Assembly (NCBI GenBank): GCA_026225435.1
Contig: JAMFST010000753.1
Coordinates: forward strand, 1 to 6,752
From: Labilithrix luteola
GTDB lineage: Bacteria > Myxococcota_A > Polyangia > Polyangiales > Polyangiaceae
Reading direction: 5' to 3'
Length of the DNA stretch: 6,752 bases
How positions within the stretch are numbered: position 1 is the stretch's first letter; the number at the start of each line of letters is the position of its first letter. The notes below the pieces were generated by a model, which saw nothing but the letters and a program-made list of their open reading frames with translations, did no database searches and was not told the DNA's origin. Below are positions 6,608 to 6,752 of this stretch, piece by piece. Both the position numbers and the translations under genes were made by a program.

Positions 6608-6752
6608 TCAGGCTGCGCGGAGCTGCTCGGCGCGCGAGAGCGACGCGAAGTCGGGGAAGACGACGTCGCTGGTCGCGCGCGCATCGGCCTGCCCCTGATC
6701 GTTCACCTTGCCGTGCTCGCGGAAGAGCGTGGCGCGGAGCGAGGCGAGCGCC
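6608..6752 (-). CDS. C-terminal end of an unidentified gene upstream of prfA (partial)
   Basis: The last 47 codons and the TGA are present, ending in VVFPDFASLSRAEQLRAA. About 44 of 47 codons end in G or C, as in the neighbouring genes, which supports real coding sequence. The stop lies 3 bases before the prfA ATG, and both are in the same frame (TGA GAA ATG). The tail is soluble-looking and has no recognisable motif. It does not resemble ribosomal protein L31, a frequent neighbour of prfA. The 5' end is beyond the window, so no identity is offered. Confidence 0.6.
   Translation of the reverse strand, partial: ALASLRATLFREHGKVNDQGQADARATSDVVFPDFASLSRAEQLRAA

Overview
The window is a high-GC bacterial chromosome segment with tightly packed genes, strong G/C preference at third codon positions, and TGA as the stop codon in six of the seven visible gene ends. 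A cytoplasmic REC-histidine kinase-REC hybrid without a sensor domain, a low-complexity lipoprotein, and a bifunctional homocysteine methyltransferase/methylenetetrahydrofolate reductase would fit a myxobacterium or other former deltaproteobacterium. That placement is an inference from gene style only. No mobile element, tRNA, rRNA or CRISPR array was seen.

Left block (1-2450, minus strand). hinT, the bifunctional methionine/folate gene and the beginning of a gene for an exported protein run in one direction. hinT and the fusion gene are 44 bp apart. The fusion gene's stop overlaps the next start as TGATG. This looks like an operon linking a nucleotide phosphoramidase with one-carbon/methionine metabolism, although the functional link is not obvious.

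Middle block (2451-4377). A two-hairpin spacer separates hinT from a large hybrid histidine kinase gene, also on the minus strand. The kinase has receiver, HisKA, HATPase and receiver domains and no transmembrane segment, so it probably relays phosphate between partners that are not in the window. Its 5' end faces a 234-bp divergent intergenic region with an unusual density of inverted repeats.

Right block (4378-6752). A plus-strand gene encodes a small Gln/Asn/Ser/Thr-rich lipoprotein with a clear lipobox and a strong ribosome binding site. It converges, with an 8-bp gap, on a minus-strand cluster: an unidentified gene cut by the window edge, then prfA (release factor 1), then an unidentified 137-residue gene. 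prfA starts 3 bp after the upstream stop, and its own stop overlaps the start of the small gene by 4 bp (GTGA), so the cluster is probably translationally coupled.

Most of the window is ordinary housekeeping and signalling. The parts most worth a second look are the unidentified gene coupled to prfA, the lipoprotein with its dyad-rich upstream region opposite the hybrid kinase, and the paired hairpins between the kinase and hinT. I see no convincing evidence of a new multi-gene system.
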